A stretch of 64,000 nt of DNA from assembly GCF_016427565.1 (NCBI RefSeq), contig NZ_JAELXT010000008.1, positions 110,741-174,740 of the forward strand, given 5' to 3'. This DNA is from Microvirga splendida. Its GTDB lineage: Bacteria; Pseudomonadota; Alphaproteobacteria; Rhizobiales; Beijerinckiaceae. The notes below the pieces were generated by a model, which saw only the letters and a list, made by a program, of their open reading frames with translations, made no database searches and was not told where the DNA came from. This document shows, one piece after another, positions 8,862 through 20,039 of this stretch. How positions within the stretch are numbered: position 1 is the stretch's first letter; every line of letters starts with the position of its first letter. The position numbers were made by a program, and so were the translations under genes.

Positions 8862-10457
8862 CTAAAGCGCCGCCCCACCCTTCAACAGTTTGTAGATTAT
8901 CGAATCCGTCAGCGCCTGGAACGAGGCATCGATGATGTTCGGCGAGACGCCGATGGTGGTCCAGCGCTCGCCCGTGCCGTCGGCGAACTCGATCAGCACC
9001 CGCGTGACGGCGTCCGATCCGCCCTGATAGATGCGGACCTTGTAGTCGACGAGTTCCAGGTCCTGGATCAGGTGCTGGTACTTGCCGAGATCCTTGCGGA
9101 GCGCAACGTCGAGCGCGTTCACCGGACCGTTGCCCTCGGCCGCCGAGATCAGCACCTCGTCGCCGACGCGCACCTTCACGATGGCCTCGGATGCGGTGAC
9201 GAGTTCGCCGACCGCGTTGAAGCGGCGCTCCACATTGACGGAGAAACGCTCCACATCGAAGAAGGCCGGCACCTCGCCGAGCATGCGCTTGACCAACACG
9301 TAGAAGGATGCGTCCGCGCCCTCGAAGGCGAAGCCCTCCGACTCCTTGCGCTTCACCTCGTCGAGCACGCGGGCGATGCGCGGATCGCCCTTCTGCAGCT
9401 CGATTCCGCAGCGCTTGAGCTCCGCCAGGATGTTCGACTGGCCGCCCTGATCCGACACCAGAACCTTGCGCGCATTGCCAACGACTTCCGGCTCGACGTG
9501 TTCATAGGTGCGCGGATCCTTGAGCACCGCGGAGGCATGAATGCCGGCCTTCGTGGCGAAGGCGCTGGAGCCCACGAAAGGCGCATGACGGTTGGGCTGC
9601 CGGTTGAGGATCTCGTCCACCTGCCGCGATACATGGGTGAGCTGGCCCAATGTCTCGTCGGTGACGCCGAGATCGAAGCGGGCGGCATAGCCGTCCTTGA
9701 GCTTCAGGGCGCCGATGAGCGTGATGAGATTGGCGTTGCCGCAGCGCTCGCCGAGGCCGTTGAGCGTGCCCTGAATCTGGCGCGCACCCGCCTCGACAGC
9801 CGCGAGGGAGTTGGCGACCGCGCAGCCGCAATCGTCGTGTGCATGAATGCCGAGATGCGCGCCCGGCACCGTCTTCGTGACCGTGGAGACGATCTGCGTC
9901 ACCTCGTGAGGCAGCGTGCCGCCATTGGTGTCGCACAGCACGATCCAGCGCGCCCCCGCCTCATAGGCCGTCTTCACGCAAGACAGCGCGTAATCGGGAT
10001 TGGCCTTGTAGCCGTCGAAGAAATGCTCGCAATCGACGAGCACCTCGCGGTCCCTGGCGCGGGCCGCCTCGACGCTCTCGTGGATTCCGGCGAGGTTTTC
10101 CTCCGGGGTCGTCTCCAGCGCCACGCGCACATGATAGTCCCAGGACTTGGCGACGAAGCAGATGGCGTCGGCCTCGGCTTCCAGCAGGGCCGCGACGCCC
10201 GGATCGTTCGACACCGAGCGCCCTGCCCGCTTCGTCATGCCGAAGGCCGTGAACTTGGCGTTCTTCGTGCGCTTCCCAGCAAAAAAGGCGGTATCCAGGG
10301 GGTTCGCCCCCGGATAGCCGCCTTCCACATAATCGATGCCAAGCCGGTCGAGGAGCGTGGCGATCGCCTTCTTGTCCTCGAGCGAGAAATCGACCCCCGT
10401 CGTCTGCGCCCCGTCGCGCAGGGTGGTGTCGAAGAGATAGACGCGTTCTCGACTCAT
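8862..10457 (-). CDS. cimA: citramalate synthase
   Basis: Condenses pyruvate and acetyl-CoA to (R)-citramalate, the first step of a threonine-independent route to isoleucine. About 531 residues. The N-terminal DTTLRDGAQTTGVDF is the HMGL-like signature; HAHDDCG supplies the metal-binding histidines; the C-terminal third is the LeuA-type allosteric dimerisation domain. Length and the RDGAQTTGVDFSL variant fit the TIGR00977 citramalate synthase group rather than 2-isopropylmalate synthase, although the substrate cannot be proven from sequence. ATG 10457 overlaps the stop of the upstream GNAT gene by four bases (ATGA), so the two are translationally coupled. Confidence 0.9.
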   Translation of the reverse strand: MSRERVYLFDTTLRDGAQTTGVDFSLEDKKAIATLLDRLGIDYVEGGYPGANPLDTAFFAGKRTKNAKFTAFGMTKRAGRSVSNDPGVAALLEAEADAICFVAKSWDYHVRVALETTPEENLAGIHESVEAARARDREVLVDCEHFFDGYKANPDYALSCVKTAYEAGARWIVLCDTNGGTLPHEVTQIVSTVTKTVPGAHLGIHAHDDCGCAVANSLAAVEAGARQIQGTLNGLGERCGNANLITLIGALKLKDGYAARFDLGVTDETLGQLTHVSRQVDEILNRQPNRHAPFVGSSAFATKAGIHASAVLKDPRTYEHVEPEVVGNARKVLVSDQGGQSNILAELKRCGIELQKGDPRIARVLDEVKRKESEGFAFEGADASFYVLVKRMLGEVPAFFDVERFSVNVERRFNAVGELVTASEAIVKVRVGDEVLISAAEGNGPVNALDVALRKDLGKYQHLIQDLELVDYKVRIYQGGSDAVTRVLIEFADGTGERWTTIGVSPNIIDASFQALTDSIIYKLLKGGAAL

Positions 10458-10963
10458 GACGACAACTTCCTGTCTTCGGGCGGCGCCAGCCGTTTTTCCA
10501 TGGTGGTGGTGCCGAGCCATTCATCGCCCAGTGGCATCGTGTTGCGGCGCTGCGGCTGAAACCCGTGCTTCTGGAAGAAGGGCTGCGCATTGTCGCTCAC
10601 CTCGGCGACAATGCGCGAGGCGCCGCGTGCGGTGGCGAGCTTCTCAACCGCATCGTAGAGCATCGTGCCGATGCCCTGCCCTGCCACGGCCGGATGCACA
10701 TGGAACAGCTCGATCAGCTCGTTGTCTTTCAGCGCAATGAAGCCGACGGGCGAGCCCTCGACGGTGGCCACCAGCGTGAGGCTTTTGTTAAGCTTCTCGG
10801 CGAAGGCATCATCCTCGGCGAGAGCCATCCAGGCCTCCTGCTGGCTCTCGCTGTAATCCTCGCCGGTCAGCTCCGCGATGCTCTCCTCGTAGATGTCGAC
10901 GAGCACCTGCAGGTCGGCGGGCAGGAAGGGACGGAGCCCCGGTTTCGGCAAGGCCTGTCCCAT
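10454..10963 (-). CDS. GNAT-family N-acetyltransferase
   Basis: About 169 residues. The acetyl-CoA binding motif A is visible as HVHPAVAGQGIGTMLYDAVE, preceded by the beta strand GFIALKDNELIELF. The last strand (RIVAEVSDNAQPFFQKHGF) is typical of the YjdJ/PhnO-like group. ATG 10963 is one choice; a GTG at 10990 with GGAGG closely upstream is a realistic alternative. The acceptor substrate is unknown. It overlaps cimA by four bases, so co-expression with isoleucine synthesis is likely. Confidence 0.83.
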   Translation of the reverse strand: MGQALPKPGLRPFLPADLQVLVDIYEESIAELTGEDYSESQQEAWMALAEDDAFAEKLNKSLTLVATVEGSPVGFIALKDNELIELFHVHPAVAGQGIGTMLYDAVEKLATARGASRIVAEVSDNAQPFFQKHGFQPQRRNTMPLGDEWLGTTTMEKRLAPPEDRKLSS

Positions 10964-11000
10964 CAGCGTGCCCTTCCCTTGCTGTTCCACTTTCCTCCAG

Positions 11001-11100
11001 CCTCATCCTGAGGAGCAGACGCAGTCTGCGTCTCGAAGGAGGATCCAGCGCGCACTGGAAGCTCCTTCGAGACGGCGCTGCGCGCCTCCTCAGGATGAGG
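11001..11100. repeat. intergenic palindromic repeat, CCTCATCCTGAGGAG family, copy 2
   Basis: A 100-bp element with inverted ends CCTCATCCTGAGGAG and CTCCTCAGGATGAGG and the inner GCAGACGCAGTCTGCGTCTC. It matches the copy at 8741 closely at both ends and diverges in the middle. It lies between cysS and the GNAT gene. Confidence 0.85.
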
Positions 11101-11141
11101 GCAGAGGAAGGCAAAGCCGGTGTCCTGGACAGCTGTGAGGC

Positions 11142-12611
<1,470 letters not shown>

Positions 12612-12904
12612 GAAACCATACCCCTGTCAGGCCGCAGGCCGGAGGGTGGTTTCGATCTTGGAATGAGAACGAGACGGCTCCAGCCAGCGAAGTGCGCTAG
12701 CCGCAAATAATCCCGGAAATGAGGATCGTTGCCGTGTTCATGAAGCCATCAATGCCTTTTCAGGCTGAAGTCGTCAAGATTTCCGATTCGGTAATCATGT
12801 TGAATTTGCACGGCCGCATGAAACGGGTTCTGCCCGTGCGCGTTAGAGCTTTGTTCACGCACACTCGTGACATAATGGCACGAGTTCAACCAATGAGGTC
12901 TTCG

Positions 12905-13228
12905 ATGCGCCGCGCATTTGCCATGCTCGGAATGGGTACTGCCGTGTTTTTTGCAGCCGCGTCCCTGACGCTGCTCCCCAATGGTACCCAGGCCTCTTCG
13001 TCTGAGGCGACCTTCATGGTCCCTGCCGCCGACGGCTATGGCGTCGCGGAGTGCCTCATAACAAACCAAGCTTGTGGCCAAGTTGTGGCAAACGCCTGGT
13101 GCGAGGCTCACGGATACGCCAAGGCCGTTTCCTTCCGGCAGATGGCGCCCCACGAGACCACGGGAACGATCCAGAAGGCCTCCTTCGTCCCCAAGGAGCC
13201 GCCGGTCTCCGTCACCTGCTCGAACTGA
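12905..13228 (+). CDS. small secreted protein of unknown function
   Basis: About 107 residues from ATG 12905, which has GAGG six bases upstream. The frame is open back to 12719, but that region has no good ribosome binding site. The N-terminus MRRAFAMLGMGTAVFFAAASL is a signal peptide followed by a likely cleavage near TQAS. The mature part has four cysteines (AECLITNQACGQVVANAWCEAHG and a final VTCSN), suggesting two disulfides in the periplasm. I do not recognise a named family or function. A strong terminator follows the stop. Confidence 0.72.
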   Translation: MRRAFAMLGMGTAVFFAAASLTLLPNGTQASSSEATFMVPAADGYGVAECLITNQACGQVVANAWCEAHGYAKAVSFRQMAPHETTGTIQKASFVPKEPPVSVTCSN

Positions 13229-13252
13229 GATCTGACCTAAGGTCATGCGTTA

Positions 13253-13279
13253 GGGAGCCGGCTTTCGGCTCCCTTTTTT
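13253..13279 (+). terminator. rho-independent terminator
   Basis: GGGAGCCG-gctt-CGGCTCCC stem followed by TTTTTT, 25 bases after the stop at 13228. Confidence 0.85.
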
Positions 13280-13284
13280 GCGCC

Positions 13285-13803
13285 CTACCCGTTCAGCCAC
13301 TCCCCGCATTTGGGCGGCACCTCGGTACCCCAGGGCATCAGGGGCACGGTCGAGGTGGAGTTCTTGGGCGAGCCCTCGATGGGCCGGTCCGAATAGACCA
13401 TGTAGACCAGGGTGTTTCGCTTCACGTCGCAGCCGCGCACGATCTGCATCTTCTTGAAGATCAAGGAGCGGCGCTCGCTGAACACCACGTCGCCCTGGCC
13501 GAATTTCTGCTTGAACTTCACCGGCCCGACCTGCCGGCACGCCAGCGAGATGTCGGACACCTCCTCAGCCACGCCGAAGGTGCCGGCGATGCCGCCGCGT
13601 TCCGGGGTCGTGTAGTGGCAGGCCACGCCCTCGACCACCGGATCGTCGAGCCCGTACACGGCGAGCTTGTCGTCCGGGGTGAGCGCCCGCCAGACCGTGG
13701 ACTTCTTGAAGATCAGGTCGGGCTCCTGCGCCGCGGCACCGGTGGCGGCAGCCAGGGTGAGGGTCAGGGCCAAGGCGATTCGTGCAAGCATCTTCGGTTT
13801 CAT
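13285..13803 (-). CDS. creA: CreA family secreted protein
   Basis: 172 residues with a clear signal peptide (MKPKMLARIALALTLTLAAA, cleavage near AAAQ). The mature part matches CreA: DDPVVEGVACHYTTPERGG, then SLACRQVGP, RSLIFKKMQIVRGCD and NTLVYMVYSDRPIEGSPKNS. CreA is a widespread periplasmic protein of unknown biochemical role; in E. coli it is encoded with the creBCD regulators, none of which is here. It stands alone, convergent with the small secreted protein gene. Confidence 0.88.
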   Translation of the reverse strand: MKPKMLARIALALTLTLAAATGAAAQEPDLIFKKSTVWRALTPDDKLAVYGLDDPVVEGVACHYTTPERGGIAGTFGVAEEVSDISLACRQVGPVKFKQKFGQGDVVFSERRSLIFKKMQIVRGCDVKRNTLVYMVYSDRPIEGSPKNSTSTVPLMPWGTEVPPKCGEWLNG

Positions 13804-13854
13804 CTCCCACCGTTACGCTGTCATGTGGGGATGGCCGGGGCTTTTGGCGAGGGT

Positions 13855-14250
13855 CTATTCCGGCTGATGGCAGACGACGCAGATCTTGTTGCCGTCGAGG
13901 TCGCGAAAGTAGGCGCCGTAATAGTTCGCATGGTAGTGCGGGCGCAGGCCGGGCCTGCCCTCGTCCGTGCCGCCCTGCGCCATGGCGGCGGCATGGCAGG
14001 CGTTGACCGCGCTGCGCTTGGGCGAGAGCAACGCGATCATGGCCCCGTTGCCGACGCTCGGGGGCTCCCCATTGAAAGGGCGCGCTACCAGGAACTGTGG
14101 CGGCCCGCCAGGCAAACCCCACCCGACGAGCATGTCGTCCGAGTACCGAATTTCATGCCCGAGTGGCGCAAGGACGGCATCGTAGAACGACCGCGCCCGG
14201 GCGAGGTCGTTTGCCCCGATGGTCGTATGGGAGTACATGCTGGATCTCAT
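13855..14250 (-). CDS. VOC/glyoxalase superfamily protein
   Basis: 131 residues forming a single vicinal-oxygen-chelate module: YSHTTIGANDLARARSFYDAVLAPLG at the start, FYD helix, and FRDLDGNKICVVCHQPE at the end. The metal positions expected for the superfamily are the first His (YSHTTIG) and the late acidic residue. Members include glyoxalases, bleomycin-resistance proteins and dioxygenases; the substrate is not predictable. ATG 14238 is an alternative start. Confidence 0.8.
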   Translation of the reverse strand: MRSSMYSHTTIGANDLARARSFYDAVLAPLGHEIRYSDDMLVGWGLPGGPPQFLVARPFNGEPPSVGNGAMIALLSPKRSAVNACHAAAMAQGGTDEGRPGLRPHYHANYYGAYFRDLDGNKICVVCHQPE

Positions 14251-14391
14251 TTCGGAGTCGCTCCTGGGGAAAGCTAGACAGCTTCCCCTGAAGCAGGCAA
14301 GGCGTTAATCACAATAGGGTCAAATTCGGGCGTCACATGACGAGCGACCCCGGCATAGGATGCCCAACGGACCGGTTCTGCGATCAGCTTC

Positions 14392-15513
14392 ATGACAAAA
14401 ATCCCTTTTCTCCGCTCCATCATCGCTCTGACGGCCTTTCTGGCCGCCGGACAGGCGGCGCTTGCCCAGTCCGCGCAGTGCCAGCGCTTCCAAGCGGAGC
14501 TGGCTTCCCTGGAGCGCAGCGGCGGCAGCGCGCCGACCGGCCAGATGCGCGCCCAGCGGGCGGAGATCAACCGGCTCATCGCCTATTACCGCAATATCGG
14601 CTGCGAGCGCGGTCCTCTCGGCTTCCTGGCCGGCCCCGCCCCGGCCGAGTGCGGCTCCATCGCCACCCAGATCCGCCAGCTCGAGGCCGGCTATGCCCGC
14701 CTCGCGGCGCAGGGAGCAGACCAGGGCGAGATCGAAGCCCGGCGCAGGCAGCTTCAGGCTGCGGTCCAGCAGACCTGCTCCACGGAGCCCCGCGGCTTCT
14801 TCGAATCGCTGTTCGGCGCCCCGCGCCAGCAACAGCAGCAGCAGGTCATGCCCGAGGGCCAGCCGATCATCGCCGATGACGGGCCACGGTCCCTCGGCGG
14901 CGGGCGCCTGATCTGCGTGAAGACCTGCGACGGCTCATTCTTCCCGCTGACCACCCCGCCAGGCGGCGGCCAGAGCGCGAACGAGATGTGCCAGGCCCTC
15001 TGCCCCGGCACGGAGACCACGGCTTTCGCCTATCCGGGCGGCGACAACGGCCTCAGCCGGGCAGCCTCGCTCTCCGGCAACCAGCCCTACACCTCGCTGG
15101 CGAACGCCTTCAAGTTCCGCAAGACCTTCGACGAGAGCTGCGCCTGCAAGAAGCCGGACGAGAGCTGGGCGGTGGTGCTGCGCAAGGCCGAGAGCATGCT
15201 CGAGCAGCGCAAGGGCGACCTGATCGTCACCGCCGAGAAGGCCGAGGAGCTGTCGCGCCCCAAGACGCAGGCCGCCCGCAAGGCCGCCGACAAGAAGGCC
15301 GAGGATGAGGCCAAGGAGGCCGCCGAGATCGCCGCCGCCGCGCCGACCGCGAGCAAGGAATCGGCCGGCATCGGGCCGCAATCCATCGACACCGGCACAG
15401 TGGTCCTCCAGGGCGAGGGCGCGAAGCGCGAGGTCGCAGCCGGCAACGGACAGAAGAAGACCGTCCGCGTGATCGCCCCCGACGTGATCCCGGTTCCGAA
15501 CGTCCAGAACTGA
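14392..15513 (+). CDS. DUF2865 domain-containing secreted protein
   Basis: 373 residues. A signal peptide (MTKIPFLRSIIALTAFLAAG, cleavage near ALAQ) is followed by a Cys-containing helical region (residues about 25-130) and a Gln-rich spacer. The DUF2865 core follows: LICVKTCDGSFFPLTTPPGG, EMCQALCPGTETTAFAYPGG and SCACKKPDESW. The C-terminal part is Lys/Ala/Glu-rich and probably disordered. The family is conserved in Hyphomicrobiales; its function is unknown, but an envelope location is likely. Confidence 0.85.
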   Translation: MTKIPFLRSIIALTAFLAAGQAALAQSAQCQRFQAELASLERSGGSAPTGQMRAQRAEINRLIAYYRNIGCERGPLGFLAGPAPAECGSIATQIRQLEAGYARLAAQGADQGEIEARRRQLQAAVQQTCSTEPRGFFESLFGAPRQQQQQQVMPEGQPIIADDGPRSLGGGRLICVKTCDGSFFPLTTPPGGGQSANEMCQALCPGTETTAFAYPGGDNGLSRAASLSGNQPYTSLANAFKFRKTFDESCACKKPDESWAVVLRKAESMLEQRKGDLIVTAEKAEELSRPKTQAARKAADKKAEDEAKEAAEIAAAAPTASKESAGIGPQSIDTGTVVLQGEGAKREVAAGNGQKKTVRVIAPDVIPVPNVQN

Positions 15514-15535
15514 TCGTTCTGTCCCACGCGCTTCT

Positions 15536-15633
15536 TGTCATTCCCGGCCGGAGCGCAGCGGAGGGGAAGGGAATCCATAGCACTGCGTGTGCGGGTGGAT
15601 CCCCTTCCCGGCCTACGGCCGCCGGGGATGACA
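15536..15633. repeat. intergenic palindromic repeat, TGTCATTCCCGGC family
   Basis: A 98-bp element with ends TGTCATTCCCGGC and GCCGGGGATGACA, and inner GGATCC-type arms (GGGAATCCATAG / GGTGGATCCCC). It lies between the DUF2865 gene and the ABC transporter operon. Only one copy is seen in the window. Confidence 0.75.
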
Positions 15634-15688
15634 GCGGCAGTCAGGCACGTCCATTCCACGCCGCGCCCCGTCATGCTATCACCCCGGC

Positions 15689-16660
15689 ATGAAGCTGCTC
15701 GATTCTCTTGAGATGCCCCGCCCTGCGGGCGCGGCCGACCCGATCATCACCGTCTCGGGCCTGACCAAGACCTATGCTTCCGGGTTCCAGGCCCTGAAGA
15801 AGGTCGACCTGGAGATCCGGAAGGGCGAGATCTTCGCGCTGTTGGGTCCCAACGGCGCCGGCAAGACGACGCTGATCAGCATCGTCTGCGGCATCGTCAA
15901 TCCGAGCACCGGTACGGTGATCGCAGACGGCCATGACATCATCCGGGATTTCCGGCCCGCCCGCACCAAGATCGGGCTCGTGCCGCAGGAACTCACCACC
16001 GATGCCTTCGAGAGCGTCTGGGCGACGGTAAAATTCAGCCGGGGGCTCTTCGGCAAGCCGCCGAACCCGGCCTACCTCGAGAAGATCCTGAAGGACCTCT
16101 CTCTGTGGGAGAAGCGCGACAGCAAGATCATGACGCTCTCGGGCGGCATGAAGCGCCGGGTGATGATCGCCAAGGCCCTGTCGCATGAGCCCACAATCCT
16201 GTTCCTCGACGAGCCCACCGCCGGCGTCGACGTGGAGCTGCGGCGGGACATGTGGGAGATGGTCCGCCGCCTCAGGGAGAACGGCGTCACCATCATCCTG
16301 ACCACCCACTATATCGAGGAGGCCGAGGAGATGGCCGACCGGATCGGGGTGATCAACAAGGGCGAGATCGTCCTTGTCGAGGACAAGCATGTTCTGATGC
16401 AGAAACTGGGCAAGAAGCAGCTCACCCTGCAGCTTCAGGAACCGCTCGCGAGCCTGCCGCCCGAGCTGCAATCGGAGAACCTCCAGCTTTCCGAGGACGG
16501 CGCCGAACTCGTCTACACCTTCGACACGCAAAGCCGGGAGACCGGTATCGCGGGCCTCCTGCGCCGGTTGAGCGAGCACGGCATCGACTTCAAGGACCTG
16601 CAGACCTCCGAGTCGTCGCTGGAGGAAATCTTCGTCAGCCTGGTGCGGGGGCGCGCATGA
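15689..16660 (+). CDS. ABC-2 type transporter, ATP-binding subunit
   Basis: 323 residues. Walker [11 protein letters not shown]-loop around [17 protein letters not shown], signature [15 protein letters not shown], Walker [13 protein letters not shown], and the H-loop in [16 protein letters not shown]. The LSGGMKRR signature and C-terminal extension place it with DRA/NodI-type exporters of lipids, polysaccharides or drugs. Its stop overlaps the permease start (ATGA at 16657), so both subunits are translationally coupled. The substrate is unknown. Confidence 0.92.
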   Translation: MKLLDSLEMPRPAGAADPIITVSGLTKTYASGFQALKKVDLEIRKGEIFALLGPNGAGKTTLISIVCGIVNPSTGTVIADGHDIIRDFRPARTKIGLVPQELTTDAFESVWATVKFSRGLFGKPPNPAYLEKILKDLSLWEKRDSKIMTLSGGMKRRVMIAKALSHEPTILFLDEPTAGVDVELRRDMWEMVRRLRENGVTIILTTHYIEEAEEMADRIGVINKGEIVLVEDKHVLMQKLGKKQLTLQLQEPLASLPPELQSENLQLSEDGAELVYTFDTQSRETGIAGLLRRLSEHGIDFKDLQTSESSLEEIFVSLVRGRA

Positions 16661-17418
16661 ACTTTTATGGAATCAAGGCCATCTATCTCTTCGAGATGGC
16701 GCGCACCTGGCGCACGATCATGCAGAGCATCGCCTCGCCGGTGCTGTCGACCTCGCTCTATTTCATCGTGTTCGGCTCGGCCATCGGCTCGCGCATGGCC
16801 AGCATCGACGGCGTGAGCTATGGCGCCTTCATCGTGCCGGGCCTGATCATGCTCTCGATCCTCACCGAGAGCATCTCGAACGCCTCCTTCGGCATCTACA
16901 TGCCGAAGTTCACCGGGACCATCTACGAGGTCCTGTCCGCGCCGATCTCGGCGGTTGAGACCGTGATCGGCTATGTGGGGGCGGCCGCCACCAAGTCGAT
17001 CATCATCGGCACCATCATCCTGATCACGGCACGGCTCTTCGTGGATTTCTCCATCGAGCATCCCCTGTGGATGATCGCCTTCCTGGTGCTGACCTCCGTC
17101 ACCTTCAGCCTGTTCGGCTTCATCATCGGCATCTGGGCCGACAGCTTCCAGAAGCTGCAGATCGTGCCCCTGATGATCGTGACGCCGCTGGCCTTTCTCG
17201 GCGGCAGCTTCTATTCCATCAACATGCTGCCGCCGTTCTGGCAGAATGTCGCGCTGTTCAACCCGGTGGTCTATCTGGTGAGCGGCTTCCGCTGGAGCTT
17301 CTACGGCGTCGCGGATGTGGGCGTAGGCATCAGCCTCGGCATGACCCTGGTCTTCATGCTGATCTGCCTTGCGGCTATCGGGTGGATCTTCAGGACGGGC
17401 TACAGGATCAAGGCGTAA
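16657..17418 (+). CDS. ABC-2 type transporter, permease subunit
   Basis: 253 residues starting [20 protein letters not shown] at the ATG that overlaps the ATPase stop. About six transmembrane segments, with the ABC-2 signature region [20 protein letters not shown] and [16 protein letters not shown] near the C-terminus, as in NodJ/YadH. It forms the membrane channel for the preceding ATPase. The frame is open upstream to 16252, but that part is a shadow of the ATPase gene. Confidence 0.9.
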   Translation: MNFYGIKAIYLFEMARTWRTIMQSIASPVLSTSLYFIVFGSAIGSRMASIDGVSYGAFIVPGLIMLSILTESISNASFGIYMPKFTGTIYEVLSAPISAVETVIGYVGAAATKSIIIGTIILITARLFVDFSIEHPLWMIAFLVLTSVTFSLFGFIIGIWADSFQKLQIVPLMIVTPLAFLGGSFYSINMLPPFWQNVALFNPVVYLVSGFRWSFYGVADVGVGISLGMTLVFMLICLAAIGWIFRTGYRIKA

Positions 17419-17458
17419 GCGGCATCAAGGCACAAGCGGCGGCTTTCACTCGCCTCTC

Positions 17459-17541
17459 GTCATGGCCGGGCTCGTCCCGGCCATCCACGTCTTTGCGGTG
17501 TATGGAAACGTGAATGCCCGCAACAAGTGCGGGCATGACGA
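17459..17541. repeat. intergenic double hairpin repeat, ATGGCCGGG family
   Basis: Two hairpins: ATGGCCGGG-ctcgt-CCCGGCCAT at 17462-17484, and ATGCCCGCA-acaag-TGCGGGCAT at 17514-17536. They are joined by a CACGT...ACGTG pair. It lies between two convergent genes and may also act as a terminator. The first hairpin recurs at 35883. Confidence 0.75.
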
Positions 17542-17558
17542 GGGGACGAGGTTTGGCC

Positions 17559-18899
17559 CTAAGCCGCCTGCCCGGCCAACCGTGCCTTCGCGCGCTCCGG
17601 CCCGATCAGCGGCAGCAGCGCGGCCAGCTCCGGTCCATGATCGAGCCCGGTCAGCGCCAGACGCAAGGGCATGAACAGCGCCTTGCCCTTCATGCCCGTG
17701 GCGGCTTTGACCGCTTCCGTCCAGGTCTTCCAGGTGGTGGCATCCCAAGGGGCCGCAGGCAGGACGCCGGTCGCGGCCTCGATGAAGGCCTTGTCCTCAA
17801 TATCAGGCGTCACGGGACCGCGCACGATCTTGGCCCACTCCACCGCATCCCGAACCTTCGTCAGGTTGCCGCGAACCGCATTCCAGAAGGCCTCGCCCTC
17901 GTCCGCGCCGAGCTGCGCCAGCCGCTCGCGGGCGGCCTCATAGGGCATCTCGTGGATAAGGCGGGCGTTCAGGTGCTCCAGCTCGCTCTCATCGAACTTC
18001 GCCGGCGCGCGGGAGATATGCGAGAAATCGATCAGCTTGGCGAGTTCGTTGAGATCCGCCACCGGCCGCACGGCCTCGGCCGAGCCGACCAGCACCGCCA
18101 GCGAGGCCACCGCCTGCGGCTCGAGGCCGGCATCGCGCAACCCCTTCACCGATAGGTGGCCGAGGCGCTTGGACAGCCCCTCGCCGCTTGCCGTGATCAG
18201 CAGGCTGTGATGCGCGAAGGTGGGAGCAGATGCACCCAGAGCTTCGAAGATCTGGATCTGCACCGCCGTGTTGGTGACGTGGTCCTCGCCCCGGATCACA
18301 TGGGTGATCTTCAGATCGATGTCGTCCACCACCGATGGCAGGGTATAGAGATAGGTGCCGTCCTCGCGCACCAGCACCGGATCGGACAGCGAGCTGCAAT
18401 CAACGTGGCAGGGGCCGCGCACGAGGTCGTCCCAGGCGACGTTCGTCGACTCCAGGCGGAAGCGCCAATGGGGCTTGCGGCCCTCGCCTTCGAGCTTGGC
18501 ACGGTCTTCGTCCGTGAGCTTGAGGGCCGCCCGGTCGTAGATCGGTGGCAGGCCGCGGGCGAGCTGGCGCTTGCGGCGGAATTCCAGTTCTTCCTGGGTC
18601 TCGTAGCAGGGATAGAGCCGCCCGGCCGCCTTCAGCCGCTCGGCCGCGGCATCATAGAGATCGAAACGCTCCGACTGGCGCACGACCACGTCGGGCGCGA
18701 TGCCGAGCCAGTGCAGATCGGCCTCGATGGATTCCGCGTATTCCTGCTTCGACCGCGCCAGATCCGTGTCGTCGAAGCGCAGGATGAAGGTGCCGCCCTC
18801 GCGCCGCGCATAGAGCGCGTTGAGCAGGGCGACGCGGGTGTTGCCGATATGAATGTGCCCGGTCGGGGACGGGGCGAAGCGAACGATGGGCTTGGACAT
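17559..18899 (-). CDS. gltX: glutamyl-tRNA synthetase (second-type GltX)
   Basis: Class I synthetase of 446 residues. The HIGH region is [15 protein letters not shown] and the KMSKS-equivalent is GEGLSKRLG. The binding-pocket segment [26 protein letters not shown] is intact. It is shorter than the ~470-residue main GluRS. Alphaproteobacteria often carry two GltX copies, and this length fits the second copy, which may glutamylate tRNA-Gln for transamidation. Which tRNA it serves cannot be read from the sequence. It converges with the ABC permease gene. Confidence 0.93.
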   Translation of the reverse strand: MSKPIVRFAPSPTGHIHIGNTRVALLNALYARREGGTFILRFDDTDLARSKQEYAESIEADLHWLGIAPDVVVRQSERFDLYDAAAERLKAAGRLYPCYETQEELEFRRKRQLARGLPPIYDRAALKLTDEDRAKLEGEGRKPHWRFRLESTNVAWDDLVRGPCHVDCSSLSDPVLVREDGTYLYTLPSVVDDIDLKITHVIRGEDHVTNTAVQIQIFEALGASAPTFAHHSLLITASGEGLSKRLGHLSVKGLRDAGLEPQAVASLAVLVGSAEAVRPVADLNELAKLIDFSHISRAPAKFDESELEHLNARLIHEMPYEAARERLAQLGADEGEAFWNAVRGNLTKVRDAVEWAKIVRGPVTPDIEDKAFIEAATGVLPAAPWDATTWKTWTEAVKAATGMKGKALFMPLRLALTGLDHGPELAALLPLIGPERAKARLAGQAA

Positions 18900-18957
18900 G
18901 CGCCAACCCTATGGCGAAGGGAGCGAAGGCGCGCAAGGGGCTCGCGCCTTTCAAACC

Positions 18958-19935
18958 TTACCTTTGAGGGAGACGGAAGACCTTCGTCAGGAAATTCCTC
19001 ACTTCCGCCTGCGCCGCCTGCGTGGCGGCCTCGTTGTATTGCGAGGACGGCCCGAGCTCCACGCAGGCATCCCTGTAGCTGAACGGCTGGCCCGTCGCCG
19101 CATTGATGATCCGCCCGTTCTGTTCACGGCGAAGGCAGTTGCGGGCCGTCTGGGCATCATCAACGGTATTGAGGGCAGGCCCCGCCGTATTGTCGAAGCT
19201 GTGGCGAGCGTCGGGATAGACGCTCACAGCCACATCCTGCCCGGCCGCAGCCAGCCGCCCGATGTAGTCCTCGCAGGGCGGTGCCGGGTTCCAGTCGTCG
19301 GCCGCCCCATGGAACATGCGGACAGGCCCCGCAACCTCCAGGTCGCTCTCCAACTCGAAGTTGCAGGCGGGATAGAAAGGCAGATAGGCCACGATGGACC
19401 CCTTCTGCGGCCCGTGCAGGGCGTGGAAGCGCTTGAGGCTGCCGTAAAGCGTCGCGATGCCGCCCCGCGAGAACCCCATCACCGCGATGCGGGAGGCGTC
19501 GATGCGGGGGTCCGCCGCCAGGATTTCGGCGGCCCGATAGGCATCGTAGGATTGGTTGAACTGGCCGACCTTCTCCTGATCGGTCGCGATCTGCTCCAGG
19601 CCCCGGCCGGTATAGCTGTCGATACGCAGGGTCGCGATGCCCATCCCGTTCAGAAAACGCACCCAGTTCGAGATGCCGGGGTTCCTGTAGCCGCCCGACC
19701 CGTGCAGGAGGATGACGGAAGGAACAGGAGCCTGTACGGCCGGGAGCTGAAGCGTGCCCGTGAGCGTTACCGCCTGGCCTGATGCCGTCTCACCCTGCAG
19801 GAACGCGTCGTCGCTGAGCGACAGGGACGGGATCGGGAGGGTCTCCTCGGGAGGCGCGGACGGCTGGCCGATGGCCGGTGCAACGCCGACGAGGAGGCCG
19901 AACAGGATTGGCAGCAGCGCAAATGACGGCTTCAT
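18958..19935 (-). CDS. secreted alpha/beta hydrolase (dienelactone hydrolase-like)
   Basis: About 325 residues from ATG 19935, which has an AGGATC close upstream; a longer frame to 19995 lacks this. A signal peptide ([20 protein letters not shown]) is followed by the alpha/beta hydrolase core: oxyanion strand [13 protein letters not shown], nucleophile elbow [12 protein letters not shown] (Ser), Asp in the [15 protein letters not shown] region and His in [10 protein letters not shown]. Two Cys pairs ([16 protein letters not shown]) suggest periplasmic disulfides. The natural ester substrate is unknown. Confidence 0.83.
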   Translation of the reverse strand: MKPSFALLPILFGLLVGVAPAIGQPSAPPEETLPIPSLSLSDDAFLQGETASGQAVTLTGTLQLPAVQAPVPSVILLHGSGGYRNPGISNWVRFLNGMGIATLRIDSYTGRGLEQIATDQEKVGQFNQSYDAYRAAEILAADPRIDASRIAVMGFSRGGIATLYGSLKRFHALHGPQKGSIVAYLPFYPACNFELESDLEVAGPVRMFHGAADDWNPAPPCEDYIGRLAAAGQDVAVSVYPDARHSFDNTAGPALNTVDDAQTARNCLRREQNGRIINAATGQPFSYRDACVELGPSSQYNEAATQAAQAEVRNFLTKVFRLPQR

Positions 19936-20039
19936 GATCCTGGCTCCAGAACGGATGTCAAAGATCGCCTGCCCCTTTCCCGACGATGCACGCAAACCGG
20001 CGCACAGTAAAGGTTGTGCGCCCGTCCCTCGGCAGAGGT

